A stretch of 64,000 bases of DNA from Oceanobacillus rekensis (GTDB lineage: Bacteria; Bacillota; Bacilli; Bacillales; Amphibacillaceae): contig NZ_MTBQ01000009.1 of NCBI RefSeq assembly GCF_002153375.1, forward strand, positions 71,784-135,783, in the 5' to 3' direction. Of this stretch, positions 36,394 through 44,001 are shown piece after piece. Positions within the stretch are counted from its first letter, which is position 1; each line of letters opens with the position of its first letter. A model generated the notes under the pieces. The model was given only the letters and a program-made list of their open reading frames with translations, was not told where the DNA came from and did no database searches. The translations under genes were made by a program, and so were the position numbers.

Positions 36394-36442
36394 ATCAGGT
36401 GCCTGTCCGCCATACTGCAAAATGGTGGGGGACAGGCACCAA
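36394..36442. repeat. Palindromic GGTGCCTGTCC repeat
   Basis: GGTGCCTGTCCGCCAT pairs with ATGGTGGGGGACAGGCACC and is followed by T5. Confidence 0.8.
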
Positions 36443-36467
36443 TTTTTCCATTCGTCTAAAAAAACGC

Positions 36468-36496
36468 TTGCATAAAAAAACGTTTTCTTATAATAT
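36468..36496 (+). promoter_or_regulatory. Sigma-A promoter of the sugar symporter
   Basis: TTGCAT, 17-base spacer, TAATAT. The XylR-like operator begins about ten bases after the -10 box. Confidence 0.7.
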
Positions 36497-36506
36497 GAGT
36501 CATAGA

Positions 36507-36537
36507 TATTTAGTTTGTTATACCAACAAACTAAATA
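36507..36537 (+). promoter_or_regulatory. XylR operator
   Basis: TATTTAGTTTGTT, five bases, then AACAAACTAAATA: a perfect 13-base inverted repeat. The half site TTAGTTTGTT is the one in Bacillus xyl and xyn operators. Its place over the start region implies xylose-inducible repression of the gene at 36714. Confidence 0.85.
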
Positions 36538-36570
36538 GAAAAGATTATTCTTTATATTTATGATCTTCCA

Positions 36571-36584
36571 TGAAAGCGTTATAT
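36571..36584 (+). promoter_or_regulatory. cre-like site (CcpA)
   Basis: TGAAAGCGTTATAT fits the first twelve positions of the cre pattern TGWAANCGNTNWCA but not the last two. Located between the XylR operator and the gene, as in known xyn systems. Confidence 0.45.
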
Positions 36585-36713
36585 AGGTGAAAAATAGTGG
36601 AGCGGTATATATAGTGATTCTATTATTTTGTTATTCATTTAAAAAGGCGCTAAATGAATTGTTAATTTGGGGGAAATATTAAAAATCTCATATATAATAA
36701 TGGAGTGTTTATA

Positions 36714-38123
36714 ATGGAAAAAGCGATAGAAGCATATGAACCAATAGAAAATAATAAGAAGCCAGTTCGTCCATTTGGTATGCGAGATAAATTTGGCTAT
36801 TTATTGGGGGACTTTGGAAACGATTTCTCTTTCATTCTAGTAAGTACATTCCTAATGGTGTTTTATACCGATATCTTCGGGATTAGTGCCGCAGCGGTTG
36901 GTACGTTATTCTTGGTTGCACGTATGTGGGATGCTGTAACCGATATATTATGGGGACGTTTTATCGACTCCAGAAAGACTACGTCAAAAGGGAAATTCCT
37001 ACCTTGGATTTTCAGAATGTCTTTCCCGCTTGTCATTTCAAGTGCTTTAATGTTTCTACCTATTCCAGGTATGTCTGAGGGCTTTTATCTTGCATATGCT
37101 TATGTAACGTATATTTTATGGGGGATGTTATATACGTCTGTTAATATTCCGTATGGTTCTATGGCAGCCGTAATCTCTAGTGACTCTACAGATCGTACAT
37201 CCTTATCTGGGTGGAGAACTATGGGAGCAACGTTAGCGACCTTAGTCATCAGTGCTGGTGCACCACTGTTTGTTTTCGTGAATAATGAACTGTCTGCAAG
37301 TCGAATGTTTATGGCAGCAGCGCTCTTTAGTATTCTTGCAATAGCTTGTTATATGGGTTGTGTAAAATTAAGTACCGAACGAATTCAAATACCAGATAAA
37401 GAGCCGGGTGAAACACTTAGCTTTGCAAAAACAGCTAAAGGTCTTGTGAAGAATACTCCATTAATTACCATCTTAATAGCATCACTTCTATTTTTGATGA
37501 CACAGATGCTTGTAACGTCCATAAACGTTTATTTGTTTAAAGATTATTTCGGAAATGCAACTGCGCTAAGTATATTTTCGCTTCTCCAAACTATTGCTGT
37601 TATGGGTTCTATGCCAACATTAACACCACTAGTTAAGCGTTTTGGTAAGAAAGAAGTTGCTTCATTCGGTATGCTTCTTGCGGGAAGTGCATATCTTACT
37701 TTGTATTTTATACCAAGTATTTCCTTAACTGTATTCTTCGTAGTCAACTTTATAGGTCTTATTGGGTTTGGGTTGTTTAATTTGATTATTTGGGCCTTTG
37801 TTACAGACGCCATTGACTATCAAGAATATATTACTGGGTCCCGAGAAGATGGAACGATATATGCTATTTATTCATTCGCACGAAAAATGGGACAGGCATT
37901 TGCTGGTGGTCTTACAGGATTTGCACTTACATTTGTCGGATATACTTCAGTTACAACGCAAACACAGGAAGTAAAGGACGGGATCTATACTGTAGCAACA
38001 CTAGTACCTGGAATCATCTACCTTACCGTCTTCTTCATCCTAGTATTTATTTATCCGTTGAACAAAAAGCGCACCAAACAGCTTGAAGTTGATTTAGCTG
38101 AGAAACGTGAAGCAACAGAGTAA
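36714..38123 (+). CDS. GPH-family sugar:cation symporter, XynP-like
   Basis: The protein has 469 residues, 12 predicted helices, of the glycoside-pentoside-hexuronide family. It has DKFGYLLGDFGNDFSF at the start, the DAVTDILWGRFIDSR loop, TDRTSLSGWRTMGAT and a charged C-terminus. Together with the XylR operator upstream, this points to a xyloside/xylo-oligosaccharide permease like Bacillus XynP. The ATG at 36714 follows TGGAG; 36705 is an alternative GTG. No xylosidase lies beside it, where a partial SDR copy now sits, suggesting rearrangement. Confidence 0.87.
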   Translation: MEKAIEAYEPIENNKKPVRPFGMRDKFGYLLGDFGNDFSFILVSTFLMVFYTDIFGISAAAVGTLFLVARMWDAVTDILWGRFIDSRKTTSKGKFLPWIFRMSFPLVISSALMFLPIPGMSEGFYLAYAYVTYILWGMLYTSVNIPYGSMAAVISSDSTDRTSLSGWRTMGATLATLVISAGAPLFVFVNNELSASRMFMAAALFSILAIACYMGCVKLSTERIQIPDKEPGETLSFAKTAKGLVKNTPLITILIASLLFLMTQMLVTSINVYLFKDYFGNATALSIFSLLQTIAVMGSMPTLTPLVKRFGKKEVASFGMLLAGSAYLTLYFIPSISLTVFFVVNFIGLIGFGLFNLIIWAFVTDAIDYQEYITGSREDGTIYAIYSFARKMGQAFAGGLTGFALTFVGYTSVTTQTQEVKDGIYTVATLVPGIIYLTVFFILVFIYPLNKKRTKQLEVDLAEKREATE

Positions 38124-38181
38124 AAAAACATAGACGGTTAAAATAACGCATCTACCCTATTGGTAAAATATAAAGTAATCA

Positions 38182-38232
38182 GTTGCCAGTCCCCATCGCT
38201 TTAATACTGTAAAGCCGTGGGGGACTGGCAAC
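38182..38232. repeat. Palindromic repeat at the duplication junction
   Basis: GTTGCCAGTCCCC pairs with GGGGGACTGGCAAC around the ATCGCTTTAATACTGTAAAG centre. The copied SDR segment starts about ten bases later. Confidence 0.8.
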
Positions 38233-38241
38233 TATTTTTGA

Positions 38242-38595
38242 GGGTTGGATCGCCTGGCAGTGCAGCATACAACGCAGCCAAAGCTGGTGTCATTAACTTA
38301 TCCCGTTCGCTTGGTTTAGAGTTTGCAGAACGCAATATCCGTGTAAATGCACTATGTCCTGGATTTATCGAAACACCAATCTTAGGTGAAACAGATAGAG
38401 AATTCCTGACAAATGCAACACCAATGAAACGTCTAGGTAAATCGGAAGAAATTGCAAAAGCTGTATTATTTATGGCTAGTGATGATTCCTCCTTCATGAC
38501 TGGAAACAGCATCATCGTTGATGGTGGGTATACAGCACAATAATATTAAATGTGAGGGAATCCATTTTGAATTTAATTCAGGATGGGTTCTTTTT
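38242..38595 (+). pseudogene. Partial duplicate of the SDR gene with its terminator
   Basis: Bases 38242-38595 match 35960-36315 with only a few differences (for example GATAGAGAA for GATCGAAAA). This includes the YNAAKA site, the stop and the terminator hairpin. The cofactor-binding half is missing, so it cannot be active. Near-identity means a recent event, breaking next to a palindromic repeat. Confidence 0.92.
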
Positions 38596-38598
38596 AAT

Positions 38599-39150
38599 GT
38601 GCGAGGCATGCCGACTATCTCGGGGGTGAAAGTACACGATGGGGTACACATCAACTAACCGCTAAACAAGCGCAAGGCTCTTATCGCGAGGTAAGAACTG
38701 AAGGAAGCGTGTATCAAAATCTTGGGTCGACGAACGGAAATCTGATATCAAGGCTCTGTAGGTAGATAAAGCTCCATTACAAGTCAAAGTTTAAAAGATG
38801 TACGTAATCGGATAGAGTAAATCAGGCGAGTAAAAGAGGGAAGATAGTTGTCTTACCCTGGAAGGTCTTACGGACAGTTGAGAAGTTCCCTATAAGAGAG
38901 CTGGTCGAAAAAGGTTTATTGTGAGAAGTTAGCCGAAGCCATAGTAATGATAAAAACCATGAAGGGCCGAACAATTTATAGGTTTAAAGAGCTTTATCCA
39001 ATAAACGCCTAAGGCAAAGGGTCTATTCTCTTTGCCTTAGATCGCTATCTAAAAGTACACACTGAAATATAAATTGAACCCCATATACAGAACCGTACGT
39101 ACGGTGGTGTGAGAGGGGCGAAGAGTTCTTAACTTTTCCTTCTACTTGAT
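38599..39150 (+). mobile_element. ORF-less group IIC intron
   Basis: The element starts GTGCGAGGCATGCC and has the domain I stretches GGGGGTGAAAGT, CTGAAGGAAGCG and TCTTACCC. Its domain V is ACCGTACGTACGGTGGTGTGAG (39092-39113), nearly the same as in the O. iheyensis group IIC intron, and it ends TCTACTTGAT. It is about 552 bases. Domain IV, which normally carries the reverse transcriptase, is reduced to short sequence with an 11-base hairpin (CTAAGGCAAAG and complement, near 39009-39040). Insertion directly behind a terminator hairpin is the known group IIC habit. Splicing would need a maturase from elsewhere. Confidence 0.88.
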
Positions 39151-39169
39151 TATCGCACCAGTTACTTGG
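39151..39169 (-). repeat. TGGTGC core, inverted, at the intron's 3' flank
   Basis: The complement reads CCAAGTAACTGGTGCGATA and begins at the base after the intron end. It is one of only a few inverted copies. Confidence 0.6.
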
Positions 39170-39242
39170 CATTAACAGGGTATTATTAATGTCTTCCTAT
39201 TATTTAGGTAGATTTAGTTACCACGAAACTCCAAAACGATTT

Positions 39243-39755
39243 TTACCCTTTATAGCTAATTTCCCCTGTCTCCAATAACTCCTTAAGCCCCATAAACATA
39301 TAATACCAGCCTTGTTCCGTACTATCATGCCATTCGCTATGAGCTTTTTCGATATCGGACGCTGTCCAATTCTCTTCATGAATAACATGGATCAATTGTG
39401 TGAACGTCATCTCACAGCCTTGCTCGAGTTCTTTTAGCTCAACTGTAATCGCATCTTCTAATTCGCTGAATTCTTCTGGCGTCAATTCTGGCATCTTAAA
39501 CGTGAACACGATTTTCTCCGGAGGATCAATTTCAAGGTACTCCCCAATCGCACGGTAATCTTTACCTTCGCGATGGTCAACAATTTCCCAAGTACCGCCT
39601 ATTTGAGGATTATTTGTTGCCACCTTATTCGTCCCTTCCAATGTGAAAAACCATTTCCTCATCATTTCTGAGTTTAACCATGCATCAAAAACTCTTTCCG
39701 GTGCTACATCAAAATTTCTTATCATTGTTAAAGTGGTTGTTGAATAGTTGTTCAT
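39243..39755 (-). CDS. SRPBCC/AHSA1-family protein
   Basis: The protein has 170 residues with the START-like pattern of Aha1-type proteins: TLTMIRNFDVAPERVFDAW, the GGTWEIVDH strand and a C-terminal helix (GWYYMFMGLKELLE). It forms a hydrophobic ligand pocket; ligand unknown. AAGGAG precedes the ATG. The gene follows the ArsR remnant so closely that the two formed an operon, the usual ArsR-SRPBCC pair; it is now without its regulator. Confidence 0.87.
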   Translation of the reverse strand: MNNYSTTTLTMIRNFDVAPERVFDAWLNSEMMRKWFFTLEGTNKVATNNPQIGGTWEIVDHREGKDYRAIGEYLEIDPPEKIVFTFKMPELTPEEFSELEDAITVELKELEQGCEMTFTQLIHVIHEENWTASDIEKAHSEWHDSTEQGWYYMFMGLKELLETGEISYKG

Positions 39756-39776
39756 CTTAAAACTCCTTTATGTAAT

Positions 39777-40154
39777 TTAATGTTCTTTCTTTTGTGCCTT
39801 TAATAACTCTTTCTCAAGAAGATCAAAACGATTACTCTAAAACTTCTCATAAAAACGGAGCCATTCAGAAGCTTGAGACAATGACGCTGCGTTTAATCTG
39901 CATATATGCGTTCTTCCCCTTACATTCCTCTCCACTAAATTTGCTCGTTAAAGAACCTTTATATGTTTAGAAATAGCTGGTAAAGATATATCGAAAGGCT
40001 CTGCTAACTCTGAAACTGTCCTTTCTTTTTGAGCAATCAAATGTACGATTTCTCTTCTTGTTGAGTCAGCTAAAGCATGGAAAATTTCATTTAAGTTCTC
40101 TTCAAATTGGTTAACCATGTGGTTAGAAATAGCAGGTTTTTCATTTATATTCAA
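39777..40154 (-). pseudogene. ArsR-family regulator with two in-frame stops
   Basis: The frame opens with NEIFHALADSTRREIVHLI and the helix-turn-helix TVSELAEPFDISLPAISKHI. It then meets a TAA at 39948-39950 where Glu or Lys is expected. It goes on in the same frame (RANLVERNVRGRTHICRLN) to a TAG at 39837-39839, where relatives have Trp, and ends normally at 39777. No frameshift is needed. Without readthrough only 68 residues are made, lacking the wing. Confidence 0.85.
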
Positions 40155-40498
40155 CCTTTTAGTTAACTATAAAACATTCTTCCTAACCTATATCATTTTC
40201 TCTTTTACTAAAGAAATATGCATCGCGGATCTTCCGCAAATCTGGACCGATTGCGGAATACAAGTTAAACACCACTCTTCAAATATACTGCCTTTCGTTT
40301 ACTTTGACATCTTAAAACTATAATTACTTACTCAAGAAGAAATATGCTTTGAATAAAAGATTGATCAAAACGGGTTTTTTCTTTAGTAAAGTACAATAAC
40401 ATACAACTAACGGATAGTATAGAAATCTTAGAATATAACGAAACAGATATGAAAATTAAACTTTAATTCTTTTATCTTTTAGTAATACAGTACGTGAA

Positions 40499-40527
40499 GT
40501 AACTGGTGCAGTAGTGAAACAAGAAAT
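40499..40527 (+). repeat. TGGTGC-family repeat
   Basis: GTAACTGGTGCAGTAG followed by TGAAACAAG. Confidence 0.65.
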
Positions 40528-40537
40528 TGAATAAAGA

Positions 40538-40570
40538 CCACACATATTAGAAACATCTAAAATGTGTGGT
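40538..40570. terminator. Hairpin downstream of the DUF4362-like gene
   Basis: ACCACACAT and ATGTGTGGT, with an inner TAGA/TCTA pair. Suited to end the minus-strand gene at 40660. Confidence 0.6.
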
Positions 40571-40659
40571 TCCTGTAATATCAACTATTTCACTTAACTT
40601 AAATATAACAGCTACGGTGGTCTTCTTTTCTCGTAGATTTAAATTAGGAATGGAATACA

Positions 40660-41115
40660 TTAAAACTCATAACTTTCATACTTATAACAGTCTGTGATAT
40701 ACGGCATTTTTGGATTGTTTACAATCTCCTTACAATAATCTTCATGTACGCTAAATCGTTCACCCGTGTCCATATTTCTTTTAATATGTCTTTTACTTTC
40801 GTCTCTTGTACTATCCCAACGATAGTATATAAGCTCACCGTTAAATTGGAATTCAGTGATTATTGGATCTTCAGTCCGTGAAAATTGTACAAATCGAATA
40901 AAATCAGGATTATCATTCTTGACATTCTCCTTAAATTGATTGATTTTTTCACGTTGCTTTGGAGTAATGTTAGGTGGAGTAATATCACCATTCTCCATTG
41001 CTTCTTCTGGTGTGTAGTCTTTAGGAACTTTATTCGTTTGTTTTTCTCCAAATTTTTTAATTTGCTGCTCAAATGTAAGATTGCTTCCTCCATTGCCTTT
41101 ATTATCTTGAGCCAA
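40660..41115 (-). CDS. DUF4362-like protein, possibly 5'-truncated
   Basis: The protein has 151 residues from a TTG start. The part from about 50 on (NGDITPPN, then FIRFVQFSRTEDPIITEFQF and WDSTRDESKRH) follows the DUF4362 layout seen in small Bacillus exported proteins. Those normally have a lipoprotein signal; here the start SLAQDNKGN looks like a signal-peptide end, and no signal is in frame upstream. A 5' frameshift or truncation is likely. Two cysteines near the end may pair. Confidence 0.55.
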   Translation of the reverse strand: MAQDNKGNGGSNLTFEQQIKKFGEKQTNKVPKDYTPEEAMENGDITPPNITPKQREKINQFKENVKNDNPDFIRFVQFSRTEDPIITEFQFNGELIYYRWDSTRDESKRHIKRNMDTGERFSVHEDYCKEIVNNPKMPYITDCYKYESYEF

Positions 41116-41207
41116 CGACTTTCCATATCTTAATTGGAGTTCTGGCTATATTGTCTATTCTTTTTATTTAAACTAAGATAGCTAATAGAAACTACTCTGT
41201 TATTTCA

Positions 41208-41275
41208 TTAACTGGTGCGATAGCACAATAAGAGCAATCGCTTCTTGTGCTATTTGGCAGGATTGTTGAATAAGC
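41208..41275 (+). repeat. TGGTGC-family repeat, full copy
   Basis: TTAACTGGTGCGATAG, a CACAATAAGAG hairpin with CTTCTTGTG, box 2 TTTGGCAGGATTG, then TTGAATAAG. Near twin of 1452-1512. Confidence 0.8.
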
Positions 41276-41313
41276 AAAGAGGTTGTTGGGATATTAGTAC
41301 AGAGGTGAATATA

Positions 41314-41751
41314 ATGAAAAAATTAGGTGTTATAGCAATGCTCATCACTTTTATTACCTTTGTACCAAGCCATAATTACGCACAACCAGATGTAGAATGC
41401 CCGAAAATAAAACAATTAGAGGAAACATCTATTAAAGATAAGAATGAACTATTAAATGCACTCAAGATAATTGTTCCTAATACTTACGAAAAAGGTGAGT
41501 ATGGAGAACTGTTTTCTGAGTGGGATGTAATAACTGCTCTCCCTTTTCCGAAAACAGTTGGACAAGAAAATGATGAGGTTTATTATGAAATGGCAAAAAA
41601 CTTTTGTGGTGAAGCAGTTGCTGATAAATCGTGGTTAGTAAGATTGTATTTTCCTAAATGGGAAGGAAAAAGTGCTAGTGCGTTAGAAGGTCAAATCTTT
41701 TTATCAAAAAGTAAGGAAAACGGATGGTTTGTTTGGTTTAGATATCACTAA
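41314..41751 (+). CDS. Small secreted protein, unknown
   Basis: The protein has 145 residues. A signal peptide (KKLGVIAMLITFITFVPSHNYA, cleavage probably after the alanine) precedes a mature domain of about 120 residues with two cysteines (VECPK and NFCGEA), tryptophan-rich toward the end (GWFVWFRYH). AGAGGTG precedes the ATG at 41314; the longer frame from 41245 has no ribosome site. No family is recognised. Confidence 0.7.
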   Translation: MKKLGVIAMLITFITFVPSHNYAQPDVECPKIKQLEETSIKDKNELLNALKIIVPNTYEKGEYGELFSEWDVITALPFPKTVGQENDEVYYEMAKNFCGEAVADKSWLVRLYFPKWEGKSASALEGQIFLSKSKENGWFVWFRYH

Positions 41752-41760
41752 TATCTTGTG

Positions 41761-41795
41761 TTAACTGGTGCTTTAGTTTTACAAGAAAAAATATA
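41761..41795 (+). repeat. TGGTGC-family repeat
   Basis: TTAACTGGTGCTTTAG, then TTTTACAAG. It lies nine bases after the stop of the secreted protein gene. Confidence 0.65.
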
Positions 41796-41893
41796 TAACG
41801 CTTGAGCATTAAAAGTCCAAGCATTTTTGTTTGTTATTTTTACTGTTATTTATAGTCCTAAATATAGTGTGTTTTAGTATGATATTTCACCTG

Positions 41894-41975
41894 CTATTTT
41901 AGATTTTCTCCACGGTATTTACTAAGTAATTCTTGTGGAGTCATCATTGTTAAAGCCGAACGTTTATGGAAAAAT
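41894..41975 (-). mobile_element. IS3-type transposase C-terminal remnant
   Basis: On the minus strand: FFHKRSALTMMTPQELLSKY followed by RGENLK and a stop. This is the end of an rve-domain IS3-family transposase; the rest is missing. Confidence 0.65.
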
Positions 41976-42089
41976 TAATTACAATCGTTCGTCATAAATG
42001 ATTCTCCTAAAAAAAGGGGTGAATGCATTTTTTATATTTAAATACAATTTACTCCAAAAAAACTTCAAAAAATAATATTAGAAAAACTG

Positions 42090-42118
42090 TTGATTTACTA
42101 GAGTTTGTTTGGTATATT
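42090..42118 (+). promoter_or_regulatory. Sigma-A promoter of the riboswitch transcript
   Basis: TTGATT, 17-base spacer, TATATT; the aptamer begins about 29 bases later. Confidence 0.7.
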
Positions 42119-42146
42119 ACAAACATGTTGATAACAAATAAATATT

Positions 42147-42217
42147 ACTCGTATATACTCGGTAATATGGTCTGAGTGTCTCTACCTGGTTCCCGTTAAA
42201 AGAACTAGACTACGAGT
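42147..42217 (+). ncRNA. Purine riboswitch aptamer, guanine type
   Basis: P1 ACTCGT pairs with ACGAGT. Conserved core segments GGTAATATGG, GTGTCTCTACC and CCGTTAAA are in place, with the P2 and P3 loop sequences. The discriminating base after AGA is C (AGACTACGAG), which predicts guanine or hypoxanthine rather than adenine. It lies upstream of a terminator and a nucleosidase-like lipoprotein gene. Confidence 0.92.
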
Positions 42218-42287
42218 TGAAGTGTGTAATGTTCGGTTTTTCATTCGTTCAATGTTTTGTGTTGTTACACGTATATACTTCAACTTT

Positions 42288-42333
42288 AGGTCTGGAAGGT
42301 AGAAATCATCTACCTTATTCCAGGCCTTTTTAT
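42288..42333 (+). terminator. Riboswitch expression-platform terminator
   Basis: GGTCTGGAAGGTAGA pairs with TCTACCTTATTCCAGGCC, followed by T5. Between it and the aptamer, AGTTGAAGTGTGTAA can pair with TTACACGTATATACTTCAACT, a possible alternative stem beginning in P1. Confidence 0.85.
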
Positions 42334-42385
42334 TTTGGACCAAAAGACTTGTCTATCAACGAACAAACATCAAGGGGGAAACAAA

Positions 42386-43291
42386 ATGAATATTTCAAAA
42401 GCACAGAAACAAAGTAAAGGTCGATGGAAATACGCTTTATTGGCGGCTGTCTCTCTAGTATTAGTAACTGTCATGGCAGGTTGTAATACTACTGCAAATT
42501 CGGAGGAAACTACATCAGATGATGAACAAAGACCTATTTTAATTGAAGGTCCAATGCCGATTGAAGCAGAAGCATTTGCAGATCGATTAGAAAATGTGGA
42601 GAAAGAAACATCTGGTATTTATGATTTTTATATTGGAACAGTAGATGATTATCCTGTCATCGTTGTTAAAACGAGTAAAGGAATGGAAAATGCAGCAGCG
42701 GCTACTGCCGTGGCTATCGAGCGGTATAATCCAAGTGCAATCATTAGTCAAGGAACTTCTGGTGGGCATGATCCAAGCTTAAATGTGTTCGATATTGTAC
42801 TAGGAAAAAGAACGGTAAACATTGGCGCGCTAAAAACAGGGAATAGAGGCGAGAATGAAGGAATTGAACCAACAGAATGGATTCCTATGGATTTAATGGC
42901 ATCTGAAGGCAGTGCAGGAGAAGATCCAGACGCTGAGAATATTCGTTACTATGAAGCAGATGAAGATTTACTAGCAGCTGCTAATGCAGTGAAGGATAAA
43001 TATACAAAGGGTAAAGTTGTGGAAGGAACAATCGGTTCTGCGGACGTATGGAATAATGAAGTGGATAGAATTAAATGGTTCCACGAAACATTTGGTACTT
43101 CTGTAGAAGAAATGGAAACTGCTTCTGCAGCACAAATTGCCAAAGCGTATGAAGTCCCTTTTTTAGGGGTGCGAATTTTATCCAATAATAAAACGAACGG
43201 TGGCGAATACAACTCAAATACAGCAACAGCCAATCAAGAATATGTATATGAAGTCGTTAGAGAATATATAGCTACATATCTAGCTAAGTAG
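42386..43291 (+). CDS. Lipoprotein MTA/SAH nucleosidase-like purine phosphorylase
   Basis: The protein has 301 residues. A signal with lipobox (VLVTVMAGC, Cys near 33) exports it. The mature part has the PNP/UDP fold: RPILIEGPMPIEAE, VIVVKTSKGMENAA, ISQGTSGGHD and VEEMETASAAQIA with the ribose-binding Met-Glu of MTA/SAH nucleosidases. It probably splits nucleosides outside the membrane to release bases. AAGGGGGAAAC precedes the ATG at 42386. A guanine riboswitch and terminator lie just upstream, so expression should fall when guanine is plentiful. Confidence 0.88.
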   Translation: MNISKAQKQSKGRWKYALLAAVSLVLVTVMAGCNTTANSEETTSDDEQRPILIEGPMPIEAEAFADRLENVEKETSGIYDFYIGTVDDYPVIVVKTSKGMENAAAATAVAIERYNPSAIISQGTSGGHDPSLNVFDIVLGKRTVNIGALKTGNRGENEGIEPTEWIPMDLMASEGSAGEDPDAENIRYYEADEDLLAAANAVKDKYTKGKVVEGTIGSADVWNNEVDRIKWFHETFGTSVEEMETASAAQIAKAYEVPFLGVRILSNNKTNGGEYNSNTATANQEYVYEVVREYIATYLAK

Positions 43292-43371
43292 TGTAATAGA
43301 GGCGTGTGGGAATTCGTATCGATCCATCATATGCCTTGGTGAATTAACCAAGTTCTATGCAGGAGCTTTCA

Positions 43372-43460
43372 AACGGAGTAATACTAAGAAAGTTACAATC
43401 TAATTAAACAAACCAGAAGTGCGATTCCTAAAATGAATCGCATTTTCTTATTCAACAATT
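43372..43460 (+). pseudogene. Tail copy of the 2759-2947 membrane protein plus its 3' sequence
   Basis: Codons NGVILRKLQSN and a stop (43372-43407), followed by AATTAAACAAACCAGA and a CGATTCCTAAAATG-type hairpin, repeat 2913-2995 nearly base for base. The rest of the gene is missing. Confidence 0.8.
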
Positions 43461-43535
43461 GGGTGCAATAGCTGAACAAGGGGCTGTCAAATACGGCAGC
43501 TCTTATTGCGTTAAATGGCAGGTTAGTGGAGGAAG
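43455..43535 (+). repeat. TGGTGC-family repeat, both boxes
   Basis: AACAATTGGGTGCAATAG, CTGAACAAGGGGC, a GGCAGCTC arm and box 2 TTAAATGGCAGGTTAGT. Confidence 0.75.
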
Positions 43536-43631
43536 GAAATATCCCATTTTCGTCCAAATAAATAGTGTTAAATGTTTATGATTAAGTAAGAATTTGCGTA
43601 GAAATGAATTTTATCTTAGGAGGGTATGTCG

Positions 43632-43859
43632 TTGAAAATACTCAGACTTATTTTAGCCATTATTGTAGTTGGTTTATCTGGTTATGGCTTAATAACTGGT
43701 ACAAGTGGTGTAATCATACCTTTTGCCTTGTTGTTCTTAGGGGTAATGCTTTTAGTTACTGGGATTACTGAGTTTCAAAAGCGAAAGGCAAATGCTATTA
43801 CATCTTTCCTTGTAGCTGGATTTAGCTTTTTTGTTTCTATTTATACTTTTTTAGGTTAA
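43632..43859 (+). CDS. DUF3953-like small membrane protein
   Basis: The protein has 75 residues from a TTG start eight bases after AGGAGG; the ATG at 43626 overlaps that site. Three hydrophobic stretches and the FLGVMLLVTGITEFQKRK segment match DUF3953-type small Bacillus proteins. The stop codon TAA is itself part of the downstream repeat core (TTAACTGGTGC). Function unknown. Confidence 0.65.
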   Translation: MKILRLILAIIVVGLSGYGLITGTSGVIIPFALLFLGVMLLVTGITEFQKRKANAITSFLVAGFSFFVSIYTFLG

Positions 43860-43915
43860 CTGGTGCATTAGCGAGGGAAGTAATATGAGGGAAATGGCAT
43901 GTTAGTTTACAAGAA
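43856..43915 (+). repeat. TGGTGC-family repeat overlapping a stop codon
   Basis: TTAACTGGTGCATTAG, then GAAATGGCATGTTAGT (box 2) and TTACAAG. Confidence 0.75.
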
Positions 43916-44001
43916 AAAAATATTATTAGTACCAACTCTTAATAACAGATGTTAAAATAGATTAAGTTCTAGTGTTAACTAATAATTAAGAGGTGTTTTG
44001 T

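Larger units (their letters stand above)
40155..40659. other. Intergenic with one TGGTGC copy and a hairpin
   Basis: No gene was seen. It holds TAACTGGTGCAGTAG at about 40499-40513 and a hairpin at 40538-40570. Confidence 0.5.
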
